From contig JAHBTU010000003.1 of the NCBI GenBank assembly GCA_019638455.1, positions 248,001-312,000 on the forward strand: a DNA stretch of 64,000 nucleotides, given 5' to 3'. Source of the stretch: Saprospiraceae bacterium (lineage in GTDB: Bacteria; Bacteroidota; Bacteroidia; Chitinophagales; Saprospiraceae). Position 1 is the stretch's first letter, and each line of letters begins with the position of its first letter. The notes beneath the pieces are model-generated. The model saw only the letters and a list, made by a program, of their open reading frames with translations. It was not told where the DNA came from and did no database searches. The translations under genes were made by a program, and so were the position numbers. Positions 27,269-34,952 of the stretch are shown piece by piece.

Positions 27269-28471
27269 ATGGAAAAAGAACGGGCGCGATATGTTCACGC
27301 TTTTAAGGCCAGCAATTTTTTTTCAATAAAAGATATTGAAATGAGCGAGCTGGGCGGGCGCAGGGAAATCTATCTTCTCGGAGAGAACGGCGATGGCAAG
27401 TCCCTGATTCTCATGGCGCTTGTCATTGCTTTTAGGGGGCATTTCATCGAAAAACACACGGAAAGAAAGGAGACGGGAGCGGTGATTGACATGGTGCGCT
27501 CCAATCCCGACCTTATATTGTCGGGCAATGATGACCAAGGCAATGCTTATCGTTATCCCGGCAAATCACTTGAAAATAACGGAGGCGAGGAAGAAAGTTT
27601 GTCCGCTATTCTTGCTTACGGTGTGCATCGAAGCCGAAACGACTCGTCGCGTAGCGATAAATGGGGCTTTATGACTTTGTTCGACGACAACCAATATCTG
27701 ACAAGCCCAGAAGAATGGCTCAAAATGCTTTACACGGCTGAGTTGGAAGGGAAGGTACAGTCGTCTATAGGGCGTAACGTGAATTTGCCAACGGTGGAGG
27801 AGGCAAAAAAAATACTGGTTGATTTGCTGGACCAAAACGTTGAAATCGAAGTGTCGGCTCATGGGGTGCGTTATCTTGAACGCGGGGTGGAGTTGAGGTT
27901 CAGTCAGCTGTCGGAAGGCTACAAAAGCGTTTTGACATGGGTGTGCGACATGATTAGTCGGCTGGCGATGTCTGGGCATTCTGTTGCTCATCTTGGAGAC
28001 CATGTGGGGGTGGTTTTGGTGGATGAAATCAACTTGCACCTGCACCCCAAATGGGAGCGGCAAATCGTGCGCAAGTTGCGCGGCTGGTTTCCGAACATTC
28101 AGTTCTTTTTCACCACGCATAGCCCCGTCACCATACTCGGTGCCTCGGATGATGCCGTGTTTTATCGAGTGTACAAAGAAAAAGGTGAAACCAAGCTGAG
28201 CGAGCCTTACCACAAATCAGATTGGAAAGACTTAATGGCAAACAACATCATCACTTCCCCGCTGTTTGGCTTGGCGGATGCCCGCATGGAAAGCGGGGAA
28301 ACTGCCCGCGCCAGCCTTGATACCAGCAAGGATTTTCTGCATAGCCGCATTCATCAGAAGATAAGCGAGCGACTTGACGCGAAGAAGAAAGAGGGGAGAG
28401 TCTATTTTTCTCCTGCCGAAATTGACCAAATGATAGAAAAAGCCTTAAATGAAGAACTATACCCAGATTAA
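27269..28471 (+). CDS. Septu-type ATPase (PtuA-like)
   Basis: A 400-residue ABC/AAA-type ATPase. It has an N-terminal HAFKASNFFSIKDIEM strand pair, Walker A GENGDGKS (residues 38-45), signature LSEGYKS (214-220), Walker B VVLVDEI with the following NLHLHP (248-260), and a switch histidine in TTHSP (His284). The coiled-coil insert is short, as in OLD/PtuA-type ATPases. It pairs with an HNH nuclease gene downstream, the arrangement of the Septu anti-phage system and of retron-associated ATPase/HNH effectors. The ATG 27269 starts the conserved core; the frame is open upstream to 27059. The last few codons and the stop lie inside a 186-bp repeat, so the native C-terminus may have been altered. 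Confidence 0.85.
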   Translation: MEKERARYVHAFKASNFFSIKDIEMSELGGRREIYLLGENGDGKSLILMALVIAFRGHFIEKHTERKETGAVIDMVRSNPDLILSGNDDQGNAYRYPGKSLENNGGEEESLSAILAYGVHRSRNDSSRSDKWGFMTLFDDNQYLTSPEEWLKMLYTAELEGKVQSSIGRNVNLPTVEEAKKILVDLLDQNVEIEVSAHGVRYLERGVELRFSQLSEGYKSVLTWVCDMISRLAMSGHSVAHLGDHVGVVLVDEINLHLHPKWERQIVRKLRGWFPNIQFFFTTHSPVTILGASDDAVFYRVYKEKGETKLSEPYHKSDWKDLMANNIITSPLFGLADARMESGETARASLDTSKDFLHSRIHQKISERLDAKKKEGRVYFSPAEIDQMIEKALNEELYPD

Positions 28472-28643
28472 AGAGGATTTGAACCTGCCCGTTGGCAAGG
28501 CAGGGATTTCCTTGATTGGATTTGCATGATTTCCAAAGGATTGCGAGCACCGTTCGTTCAAAACCACCTTGTCAGACCCTGTACTCAGGGACTTGCCCGG
28601 TCAGGTGAAGCGGACGAGGCTGATTTGCGTTGACTATAACATG
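28458..28643 (+). repeat. 186-bp dispersed repeat, copy 1 (between ptuA-like and ptuB-like genes)
   Basis: Nearly identical to 40900-41084 (one indel and a few substitutions), beginning TATACCCAGATTAAAGAGG and ending GCGTTGACTATAACATG. It supplies the stop codon of the ATPase gene and ends 13 bp before the HNH start. No ORF, terminal inverted repeat or target duplication is evident. A fragment recurs at 59952. Confidence 0.9.
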
Positions 28644-28656
28644 ACCCTTCTTCGCC

Positions 28657-29439
28657 ATGATAGCAATTGGAAAAAATCTTGCCGACATTCCTCCATCTTT
28701 GATGGTGCCACCACTGAACAGGTCAGCAACGTCCACCCATCGGGTGCGCGAAAAGGTAATCGCGGAGGGCGCCTATCCGAGCGGGCAATCCGCTGTGGAC
28801 AGCCGATATAAAATGGAGGACATCAAAAGGCGACTGTTCGACCTCTACAACGGGAAGTGCGCTTTTTGCGAACAACGGGTGGAGCGGTGGCAAGTGGAGC
28901 ATTTCCGACCCAAAAGCATCTATTACTGGCTTGCTTTTTCATGGGACAACCTGCTCTATGCTTGCCCAGACTGCAATGGCAGCAAATCAAACAGGTTCGA
29001 CCTGTCGGGAGCGAGGGAGGTCAATCCGCCCGCCGATTTGACACAAATCAATCTTCTATCGGAAGGCTACGATGTGTCCGAGCAGCCCTTGTTCTTTTGT
29101 CCCGAGCGGGGCGACCCTCAGCCCTTGCTCGTTTTTCGTCGGGATGGCTGGGTCGAATCAGCCGACGAACGCTGCGCTTACACGCTCGATACCTGCAAGG
29201 TGGGGCGGCCTTATCTGAATGACTACCGCAAAGCAATTCTTGATGACTTTGAAAACGACCTAAAAAGCGAGGCGGCGGCGTTGAGCACACGAGCGGAAAT
29301 CGAACAGGCGGTGCAGGTGCTTATCCGAAAATTCAACAGGGATGCCGAAAACCCCCAAAATGAGTACGTTGCTTTTCGCAAGTACGCGCTTCGGCATTTG
29401 GTGCCACAGATACTTGGAGAAGTGTTGGGTGCCCCATGA
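28657..29439 (+). CDS. Septu-type HNH endonuclease (PtuB-like, TIGR02646-like)
   Basis: A 260-residue nuclease. The N-terminal half has YKMEDIKRRLFDLYNGKCAF with a CAFC zinc knuckle (68-71), the catalytic-type VEHFRPKS (Glu81-His82), YYWLAFSWDNLLYACPDC with CPDC (103-106), then NGSKSNRF, which is the HNH core of the retron/Septu HNH family. The C-terminal half is helical (KAILDDFENDLKSEAAAL) and probably contacts the ATPase. In known Septu systems the ATPase senses infection and the HNH subunit cuts nucleic acid. It starts at ATG 28657; the 185-bp gap to the ATPase gene is almost all repeat, whereas these genes normally abut. No reverse transcriptase or msr-msd is seen nearby. Confidence 0.85.
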   Translation: MIAIGKNLADIPPSLMVPPLNRSATSTHRVREKVIAEGAYPSGQSAVDSRYKMEDIKRRLFDLYNGKCAFCEQRVERWQVEHFRPKSIYYWLAFSWDNLLYACPDCNGSKSNRFDLSGAREVNPPADLTQINLLSEGYDVSEQPLFFCPERGDPQPLLVFRRDGWVESADERCAYTLDTCKVGRPYLNDYRKAILDDFENDLKSEAAALSTRAEIEQAVQVLIRKFNRDAENPQNEYVAFRKYALRHLVPQILGEVLGAP

Positions 29440-29449
29440 TGTTGTGGGG

Positions 29450-30001
29450 CTAATTCCCGCTCTTCTGCCCCGCTGTTTCTTTTTTTCGCTTTTCCTCTTG
29501 TATCACTTTCCCCTTTTTGAGTTCTTCCGCTCGCTCTTTTTTTCGCTTTTCCCTGAATGGGGGGGCCAGTTCTTTCATGGCGATGGTTTTGCCGTTGAGT
29601 TTGCGATGGTAGGCGAGTATGAGCAAGTCGGCCATGTCGTCGGGGAAGGTGACGCCTGCGCTGCGCAGGTAGTGCGACAGCCGGGAGCCGCCGTAGAACC
29701 CCCAATTGAGTATCATCCATTGGCCGAGGCGGTTGTGTAGCAGGGCGCACACGCTGTCTTCGGGGATGGCTTTTATTTTGGCCTGTGATTCGGGCGATAT
29801 GTTCTTGTCGAGCTGAAGCATGGCGTCCTCCAAGTTTTTCGGGATATAGACCCCATTGAGCTTGTCTTTTTTGATGCGTTCCTGATATTGTTTTTCAAAT
29901 TCCTGTTCGTCGCCGGGAGGGCCTTCTTGAGCGACGATTGGCGCAGCGTGGAAGAAAAAGAAAAAGAGGAGCGTATAAATGCCGTTTTTGTGCCTCATCA
30001 T
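29450..30001 (-). CDS. Secreted DUF6794-domain protein
   Basis: A 183-residue protein with a signal peptide (MMRHKNGIYTLLFFFFFHAAPIVAQ). The mature part has IPKNLEDAMLQLDKNIS, then LHNRLGQWMILNWGFYGGSRLSHYLRSAGVTFPDDMADLLI and YHRKLNGK, which is the DUF6794 pattern seen in many Bacteroidota proteins of unknown function. The tail is highly basic/acidic (REKRKKERAEELKKGK). Two adjacent ATGs (30001 and 29998) are possible. The start lies only 9 bp from the divergent start of the next gene, so each promoter must lie inside the other coding region. It converges with the Septu HNH gene (10-bp gap). Confidence 0.75.
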   Translation of the reverse strand: MMRHKNGIYTLLFFFFFHAAPIVAQEGPPGDEQEFEKQYQERIKKDKLNGVYIPKNLEDAMLQLDKNISPESQAKIKAIPEDSVCALLHNRLGQWMILNWGFYGGSRLSHYLRSAGVTFPDDMADLLILAYHRKLNGKTIAMKELAPPFREKRKKERAEELKKGKVIQEEKRKKETAGQKSGN

Positions 30002-30010
30002 TGTATTGTT

Positions 30011-30292
30011 ATGCGTTTTCGTTTTTCCCTGTTGGAAATTTTCTTGTTTCAAGTCATCATCTGGCTATTGTTGTGGCTGCTTGATGACTATGTGGCGACG
30101 CTTCTAACGCTTGTCGTCGGCGCTATCGTATTGGCCGTGCTGCTTGTGGCTCTCATGGCGGAAGGAATCGAACGCTCCAAAGTGCCGCGGCGCTATTTCC
30201 ACGTCATGTTGTTGAGCATACTCGCGCCCATGGCGGCTGCCGGGCTGTATATGCTGATTTTTGGCGGCAGGCTGTCGTTTTTGGCGCCCTGA
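30011..30292 (+). CDS. Small three-TM membrane protein
   Basis: A 93-residue hydrophobic protein: TM1 LLEIFLFQVIIWLLLWLL, TM2 VATLLTLVVGAIVLAVLLVAL, a basic cytoplasmic loop (EGIERSKVPRRYFH), TM3 MLLSILAPMAAAGLYMLIFG. No family is recognised; similar small proteins are common next to DUF genes in Bacteroidota. The ATG 30011 sits directly beside the divergent DUF6794 gene. The end is 14 bp before the convergent asparaginase-like gene. Confidence 0.65.
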   Translation: MRFRFSLLEIFLFQVIIWLLLWLLDDYVATLLTLVVGAIVLAVLLVALMAEGIERSKVPRRYFHVMLLSILAPMAAAGLYMLIFGGRLSFLAP

Positions 30293-30306
30293 CGGCTTCC
30301 TTGCGA

Positions 30307-30801
30307 CTATCCTTCTATTTCCTCGAAGTTGCCCGTCTGACGGTTTTTGCGCACGCGGTCCCAGTGAAAATATCGGCCATTCATCACGATGTAAACGCCG
30401 GGCGGCAGCACTTGCACAAAGGCCAAGGCGCTGCCGAGGTTGAAAAAGCCGTCCGAAGACGTACCAAAAGCATAGGGAATCATGGCTCCTGTCAGCACGA
30501 TGGTCTTGCCCTCTATGTCGGCTTCGGCCAGCACCCGCGCGGTGTCCACCATGCGGTCGGTGCCATGTGTGAGCAAGACGCGGTTGGCATCGGTTTTCCG
30601 GCAATTATAGACAATGATGGAGAGCTCGTCGTCGCCCATTTCCAAAGAGTCAATCATCATGAGGGTCTTGATATCAATCTTGACCTCGCAGCGCCCGCGC
30701 TCAAACATCTCTTTGAGGTGAGTATCCTTGAAATAAAGCTCGCCGGTGAGATAATTGTATTCCTTGTCGAAGGTGCCGCCTGTGACAAATACCTGAATCA
30801 T
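30307..30801 (-). CDS. Single-domain asparaginase homologue
   Basis: A 164-residue protein matching only the N-terminal domain of L-asparaginases: TGGTFDK (residues 7-13, first catalytic Thr) and THGTDRM (78-84, second Thr and Asp), followed by KTIVLTGAMIPYAFGTSSDGFFNLGSA. Full-length type I/II enzymes are ~330 residues with a C-terminal domain that completes the dimer interface; that half is absent here, not frameshifted, since the ORF ends cleanly (GNFEEIEG). Short stand-alone asparaginase-domain proteins are known in databases, so it may be a genuine family rather than a truncation. All visible active-site threonines are kept. It is flanked by convergent and divergent genes, so probably monocistronic. 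Confidence 0.8.
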   Translation of the reverse strand: MIQVFVTGGTFDKEYNYLTGELYFKDTHLKEMFERGRCEVKIDIKTLMMIDSLEMGDDELSIIVYNCRKTDANRVLLTHGTDRMVDTARVLAEADIEGKTIVLTGAMIPYAFGTSSDGFFNLGSALAFVQVLPPGVYIVMNGRYFHWDRVRKNRQTGNFEEIEG

Positions 30802-30880
30802 AATTGGTTAGTGCTGGTTGATGTTGTTTTTCGCGGCACAAAGGAATGGGTTTTTGGAAGAAAAATAAGAACCGCTGTGC

Positions 30881-30910
30881 TTGAACAACCAACAAGGTCT
30901 CCTATCTTCG
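30881..30910 (+). promoter_or_regulatory. Promoter for the 54-residue membrane protein
   Basis: TTG at 30881-30883, 19-nt spacer, TATCTTCG at 30903-30910, one base off TAnnTTTG. The start codon is 30 bp downstream. Confidence 0.6.
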
Positions 30911-30939
30911 CCCCCATCAATAAAAAAACGGACAGCAAA

Positions 30940-31104
30940 ATGAATAATAAAGAAGAATACACCGAGAATCGGGGCCGCGATTGGCTCATGTTCATCGTAA
31001 GCCTTATCGGCACGCTCGCCCTTTTGATTTTTATTCCTGAATGGGTGTGGGTTGGCTTTCCTTTCCTGTTCACTTCCTTGGCGGGGGCGATGGGCCGTTT
31101 GTGA
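30940..31104 (+). CDS. 54-residue one- or two-TM membrane protein
   Basis: A short protein MNNKEEYTENRGRDWLMFIV with a hydrophobic stretch (MFIVSLIGTLALLIFIPEWVWVGFPFLFTSL) and GAMGRL at the end. It has a Bacteroidota-type promoter 30 bp upstream, an A-rich initiation region and a strong terminator just after it, which supports a real small gene. No family is recognised. Confidence 0.65.
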   Translation: MNNKEEYTENRGRDWLMFIVSLIGTLALLIFIPEWVWVGFPFLFTSLAGAMGRL

Positions 31105-31124
31105 CATTTTTTGTCTCTATCCAT

Positions 31125-31173
31125 GAAACAGCCGTCGGTGTCTGAAGTACACCGACGGCTGTTTCTTTTTTTT
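31125..31173 (+). terminator. Strong Rho-independent terminator
   Basis: Perfect 17-bp stem GAAACAGCCGTCGGTGT (31125-31141) and ACACCGACGGCTGTTTC (31149-31165), 7-nt loop, then TTTTTTTT. It lies 20 bp after the 54-residue gene. Confidence 0.92.
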
Positions 31174-31552
31174 CGGCCACCGCGTCCCCGTCTGTATTCA
31201 GTCCGTCAGACGAGCGCATGAACATGATGCCGTGAGCACTTCCACAAAATAGAAATCCCTCGCCGGTGCGACGAGGGACTCTAACCCAAACAAATAAACA
31301 CAAAAACTACTTGCTGCAATTTTAAGGCAACTTTTTGGGTACGAACAAATTTTTTCCCGGAAATTTTAACAGAATTTTCACAGGTTGTTGGAAAAAGCCA
31401 TTTTAAGCCAAATATAGACGTTTGAACGAAGCTTAATTCCAAAAAAAGATTGGTTTGGCGGAAAGAAAAAGGGTTGTCGGGGCTGGATTCAAATGAATGT
31501 TTACCTTCGCCGTGCTTCTCAATGCGAGCATCAACCTTCCCCTTCTTCTTGT
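31174..31552. other. Intergenic stretch upstream of the acylase gene
   Basis: No gene is supported. A small hairpin TCCCTCG...CGAGGGA lies at about 31256-31276. TACCTTCG at 31502-31509, 44 bp before the acylase start, may be its -7 element, though the nearest TTG is 25 nt upstream. A minus-strand ORF here reads faintly like the end of a GIY-YIG protein, but is not convincing. Confidence 0.5.
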
Positions 31553-34021
31553 ATGCGTATCCTGAAATTACTGTTCTCGCTTCTGCTTACTGGCGCAGTT
31601 GTCTGGCTGTTGCAAACCACACACAAAATAGGCGATTCCTCTCTCCCACCATTAGGTGCCTTTTTCAATCCCTTTTCCGGTTTTTGGAAAAATGCGGAGC
31701 CTGCAAAAGGTTTTCTCTTTCACAACGCGAAGTTGAAAGGGTTGAGCGGCAGTGTGGAGGTGGTGTACGACGACATGCTCGTGCCGCACATTTTTGCCGA
31801 AAACATGGCGGATGCCGTGCGGGTGCAGGGTTATGTGACGGCCCAACATCGTTTGTGGCAGATGGATATTTCCACGCGAAAGTCGGCAGGGCGGCTTTCG
31901 GAGATTTTGGGCGAGCGCACGCTCCAGATTGACCGCATGGCGCGCCGTCGGGGCATGGTGTTCGCCGCCGAGAACGCTGTGCTAAGCTGGAGCAAATCCG
32001 CCGAGGGAATGCGGCTGTTGCAGGCATACACGGAGGGCGTGAACGCTTACGTCGAAGGGTTGTCCGCCGCCGAATACCCGATTGAGTTCAAATTGCTCAA
32101 CTACAAGCCAGAGCCTTGGTCTGTGCTAAAGACGGCGCTTTTGGTGGAAGCAATGGCAGAGACGCTTGCCGCCGGGGAGAATGATTTGGCCTCTACCAAT
32201 GCGTTGGCGCTCTTTGGCCGCGACACCTTTAACTATCTGTATCCCGAATGGAACCCCAAGCAGCAAGCCATCGTCCCCGACACCGGGCAGTGGCGCGATT
32301 GGCAGGTGACGTTGCCACCAGTTGCGGCACCGGAGCCGAGTGGCCTTCTTTCCGGCATATCGGAGGGGGCGAAATTCAAGTTTTCCTTGGATGAAAGAAC
32401 TGATCCCTACGACGATTACATCGTCGGCTCCAACAACTGGGCGGTTGCGGGTTCCAACACCGCTTCGGGACACCCTTTGTTGTGCAACGACCCCCACCTC
32501 AATCTAACGTTGCCTTCCATCTGGTTCCAATTGCAAATTCACACACCAGAGCAAAATTGCTACGGGGTATCGTTGCAGGGCCTTCCGGGCATGATTATCG
32601 GATTCAATGAAGAGGTCGCTTGGGGCGTCACGAACGTGGGGCACGACGTGTCCGATTGGTACAAAATCGCTTGGGTGGACAATGAGCGCACACAATACAA
32701 ACTCGACGCTGAAACCCGTGAGGTGCAAAAGCGCGTGGAGACGATTAAGATAAAAGGCAAAGAACCGTTTCTGGACACGGTGCGCTACACGGTGTGGGGC
32801 CCAGTGGTGTATGACTATGAACCCACACATCCGCTGCGCGACTGCGCACTCCGCTGGCTGACACACGACCAGCCCAGCCGCGATGAGATGAATACTTTTT
32901 TGTTTCTCAACGCAGGCAAAAACTACGACGATTACCGCCGTGCGCTAGCTGCTTACGACTGCCCAGCTCAGAATTTTGTGTTCGCCACCCGGTCGGGCGA
33001 TATTGCCATCACAGTGCAGGGGAGGTTCCCCGTGCGGGCACCCCAGCAGGGGCGTTTCGTGCAAGACGGCAGCCGATGGTCGAATGCTTGGCTCGATTAC
33101 ATTCCTACGGAGCGTGTGCCAGCCATGAAAAATCCTGCAAGGGGTTTTGTGTACTCGGCCAATCAACACTCCACGCCACCGACTTATCCTTACTATTACC
33201 TGAGCAACGATTTCGACGATTATCGAGGACGGCGCATTTTCGACCGGCTTTCTTCCATGCGTGCGGCAACGCTCGACAGCATGAAAACCATGCAATTGGA
33301 CAACTTCAGCCAACGCGCTGCCGATGCCTTGCCCGTCATGCTCCGAATGCTCGACCGAAGCAAATTAGGCGCGGAAGGCTTGAAAATGGCCGACGAACTG
33401 GCGGCATGGAACTATCGTTATGATGCCAATGCCACCGCTCCACCGCTCTACGAGGTATGGTTCGACTCCTGCTACCTCCGCACTTGGGATGAAATCACGT
33501 CGCTTCGAGCAGAGAAAAAACAAGTGCTGATGCCTGAGCGGTGGCGCTTCATAGAGCTGCTGGAAAAAGACCCGAACAGCATCTTCTTCGATCACCTGAC
33601 CACGCCCCAACGTGAGACTGCTCACGATATCGTGCATCAATCTTTTGCGCTGATGCAGCAGTATTTCAAGGAAAACCCCGATAAGCGCACTGGCTGGGGG
33701 GCATTCAGGGGGTTTGCTATCAAGCATCTTGCCTTGATAGACGCATTTAGCCGGCTCGATGTGGTAGTGGGGGGGCACAGCTCAGCACCCAACGCCATCA
33801 AGCAGGGCAATGGCCCCTCTTGGCGCATGATTGTCGAACTCGGCGAGCGGGTACGCGGGCTTGGCGTGTATCCCGGCGGCCAGTCGGGAAATCCGGGCAG
33901 CCGCTACTACGACAACATGGTGGACACATGGGCAAAGGGAGAATACAACAACCTGTTGTTCCTGAAATCCGCCGACGAACCTTCCAGCCAAATTTTGGGC
34001 CGTCAGGTCTTTTTGCCGTGA
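31553..34021 (+). CDS. Penicillin acylase-family Ntn hydrolase (S45 peptidase, AHL-acylase-like)
   Basis: An 822-residue exported hydrolase. N-terminal membrane/signal segment MRILKLLFSLLLTGAVVWLL, alpha chain with GYVTAQHRLWQMDISTRKSAGRLSE, then the autoprocessing site VGSNNWAVAGSNTASGHPL, where Ser293 becomes the N-terminal nucleophile of the beta chain. Also HLNLTLPSIWFQ, GLPGMIIGFNEEVAWGVTN and, near the C-terminus, GGHSSAPNAIKQGNGPSWRMIVEL and YPGGQSGNPGSRYYDNM. The family removes acyl groups from penicillins, acyl-homoserine lactones or other amides; the substrate cannot be told here. The ATG 31553 was chosen for the signal segment (open upstream to 31493). It acts in the periplasm. Confidence 0.9.
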   Translation: MRILKLLFSLLLTGAVVWLLQTTHKIGDSSLPPLGAFFNPFSGFWKNAEPAKGFLFHNAKLKGLSGSVEVVYDDMLVPHIFAENMADAVRVQGYVTAQHRLWQMDISTRKSAGRLSEILGERTLQIDRMARRRGMVFAAENAVLSWSKSAEGMRLLQAYTEGVNAYVEGLSAAEYPIEFKLLNYKPEPWSVLKTALLVEAMAETLAAGENDLASTNALALFGRDTFNYLYPEWNPKQQAIVPDTGQWRDWQVTLPPVAAPEPSGLLSGISEGAKFKFSLDERTDPYDDYIVGSNNWAVAGSNTASGHPLLCNDPHLNLTLPSIWFQLQIHTPEQNCYGVSLQGLPGMIIGFNEEVAWGVTNVGHDVSDWYKIAWVDNERTQYKLDAETREVQKRVETIKIKGKEPFLDTVRYTVWGPVVYDYEPTHPLRDCALRWLTHDQPSRDEMNTFLFLNAGKNYDDYRRALAAYDCPAQNFVFATRSGDIAITVQGRFPVRAPQQGRFVQDGSRWSNAWLDYIPTERVPAMKNPARGFVYSANQHSTPPTYPYYYLSNDFDDYRGRRIFDRLSSMRAATLDSMKTMQLDNFSQRAADALPVMLRMLDRSKLGAEGLKMADELAAWNYRYDANATAPPLYEVWFDSCYLRTWDEITSLRAEKKQVLMPERWRFIELLEKDPNSIFFDHLTTPQRETAHDIVHQSFALMQQYFKENPDKRTGWGAFRGFAIKHLALIDAFSRLDVVVGGHSSAPNAIKQGNGPSWRMIVELGERVRGLGVYPGGQSGNPGSRYYDNMVDTWAKGEYNNLLFLKSADEPSSQILGRQVFLP

Positions 34022-34072
34022 TACGCTCGGCAAGCATTTCTTCGCAGTTCACCTACGTCAATTTTTTCAAAC

Positions 34073-34432
34073 ATGAGACACTTTATATACTCCGTCCTTT
34101 TCATTTTCGCGCTGGGGCATCTCTGTCACTTCGGATTGCCGTGGTGGGGGCTGGTGCCGGTGGCGATGCTGGCGGGTTGGCTGTTTCCTTTGTCGGCAGG
34201 CAAAAACTTTAGCGCGGCTTTCTTGGCCGGGGCGCTGCTTTGGTTTGTCAACGCCTACCTGTATAATGCGGAGAACGACGGGATGTTGGCTACCAAAGTA
34301 GGCCTGCTGTTTCAGGGGCTGAACGCATGGCAATTGCTCGGTTTGACGGGCGTGCTGGGGGGCGTGTTGGCTGGCTTTGGGGCCATGACGGGTCGCTACG
34401 CGCGCGATGTGTTTGTCAGCAACAGGGCATAA
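34073..34432 (+). CDS. Small membrane protein downstream of the acylase
   Basis: A 119-residue protein with about four hydrophobic segments (FIYSVLFIFALGHLCHFGL, GLVPVAMLAGWLFPL, FLAGALLWFVNAYLY, LLGLTGVLGGVLAGFGAMTG). No family is assigned. It begins 51 bp after the acylase and is probably co-transcribed with it. It ends shortly before a bidirectional terminator. Confidence 0.7.
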   Translation: MRHFIYSVLFIFALGHLCHFGLPWWGLVPVAMLAGWLFPLSAGKNFSAAFLAGALLWFVNAYLYNAENDGMLATKVGLLFQGLNAWQLLGLTGVLGGVLAGFGAMTGRYARDVFVSNRA

Positions 34433-34592
34433 CACAGGTTTTGCGTTTTTTTCTTTGAAAAAACATTCATGTCTCAAAGCTTCGTTTTACATTTGTGCAG
34501 GTTTCTTGAAATCATATTTCCGAGCACATTATTCCCCGCTGGGATTCTTTCACAATACTTTCTTTAATCCGCCTTGTTTTAAAGTATGGCAA

Positions 34593-34635
34593 AACCGGCA
34601 GCGTCGTTTTCGACTGCCGGTTTTTGTTTTTTGGC
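34593..34635 (+). terminator. Terminator downstream of the acylase/membrane-protein unit
   Basis: AAAACCGGCAG (34593-34603) pairs with CTGCCGGTTTT (34616-34626), extended by TCG/CGA inside the loop, followed by TGTTTTTTGG. It can work on either strand. Confidence 0.8.
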
Positions 34636-34710
34636 AAATCACGCAAAATAGAGTTGAATAAAGGTCTTGAAAAAGTGCGCTATTGAGGCCGTCTCACAAG
34701 TTTAAATTTC

Positions 34711-34775
34711 GAGAGGATTAACAAGATTTACACTTTTTTTACTCGAAAAAGGGCGCGAATCTTGTCAATCCTGTC
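34711..34775. repeat. Inverted repeat of the AGGATT-AACAAGATT type
   Basis: GAGAGGATTAACAAGATTT (34711-34729) and its near-complement GAATCTTGTCAATCCTGTC (34757-34775). Same core as the element at 8881-8965. It lies in a 520-bp gap (34433-34952) that otherwise holds only two terminators. Confidence 0.65.
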
Positions 34776-34817
34776 AAACAAATATGGAGTGAACCTCAAA
34801 CGCCAAATCCAAAAATG

Positions 34818-34848
34818 ACGAGCGGCTCGCCAATAGCGAGCCGCTCGT
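34818..34848 (-). terminator. Terminator of the OmpA-like gene
   Basis: Perfect 13-bp stem ACGAGCGGCTCGC / GCGAGCCGCTCGT with loop CAATA. Read on the minus strand it lies ~105 bp after the OmpA stop and is followed by CATTTTTGG. Confidence 0.75.
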
Positions 34849-34952
34849 TTGGGTTCCACACAAGCACATCGGCGCGACTGTCGTGACCTAAAACAGGTGA
34901 CAACTCATCCGCAATTTGCACATTGTACTCCTCTTATGGTTTCTTAAGTCTA

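Noticed and set aside
27269..29439. Retron (reverse transcriptase plus msr-msd) associated with the ATPase/HNH pair
   Set aside because: No reverse-transcriptase motif (xxDD) ORF occurs in the adjoining 3 kb and the 186-bp repeat has a second copy unconnected to defence genes.
31070..31303. Minus-strand ORF with faint GIY-YIG-like ending (GFLFCGSAHGIMFMRSSDG)
   Set aside because: It lacks the GIY-YIG residues and catalytic Arg, overlaps a strong terminator and is probably chance or long-decayed.
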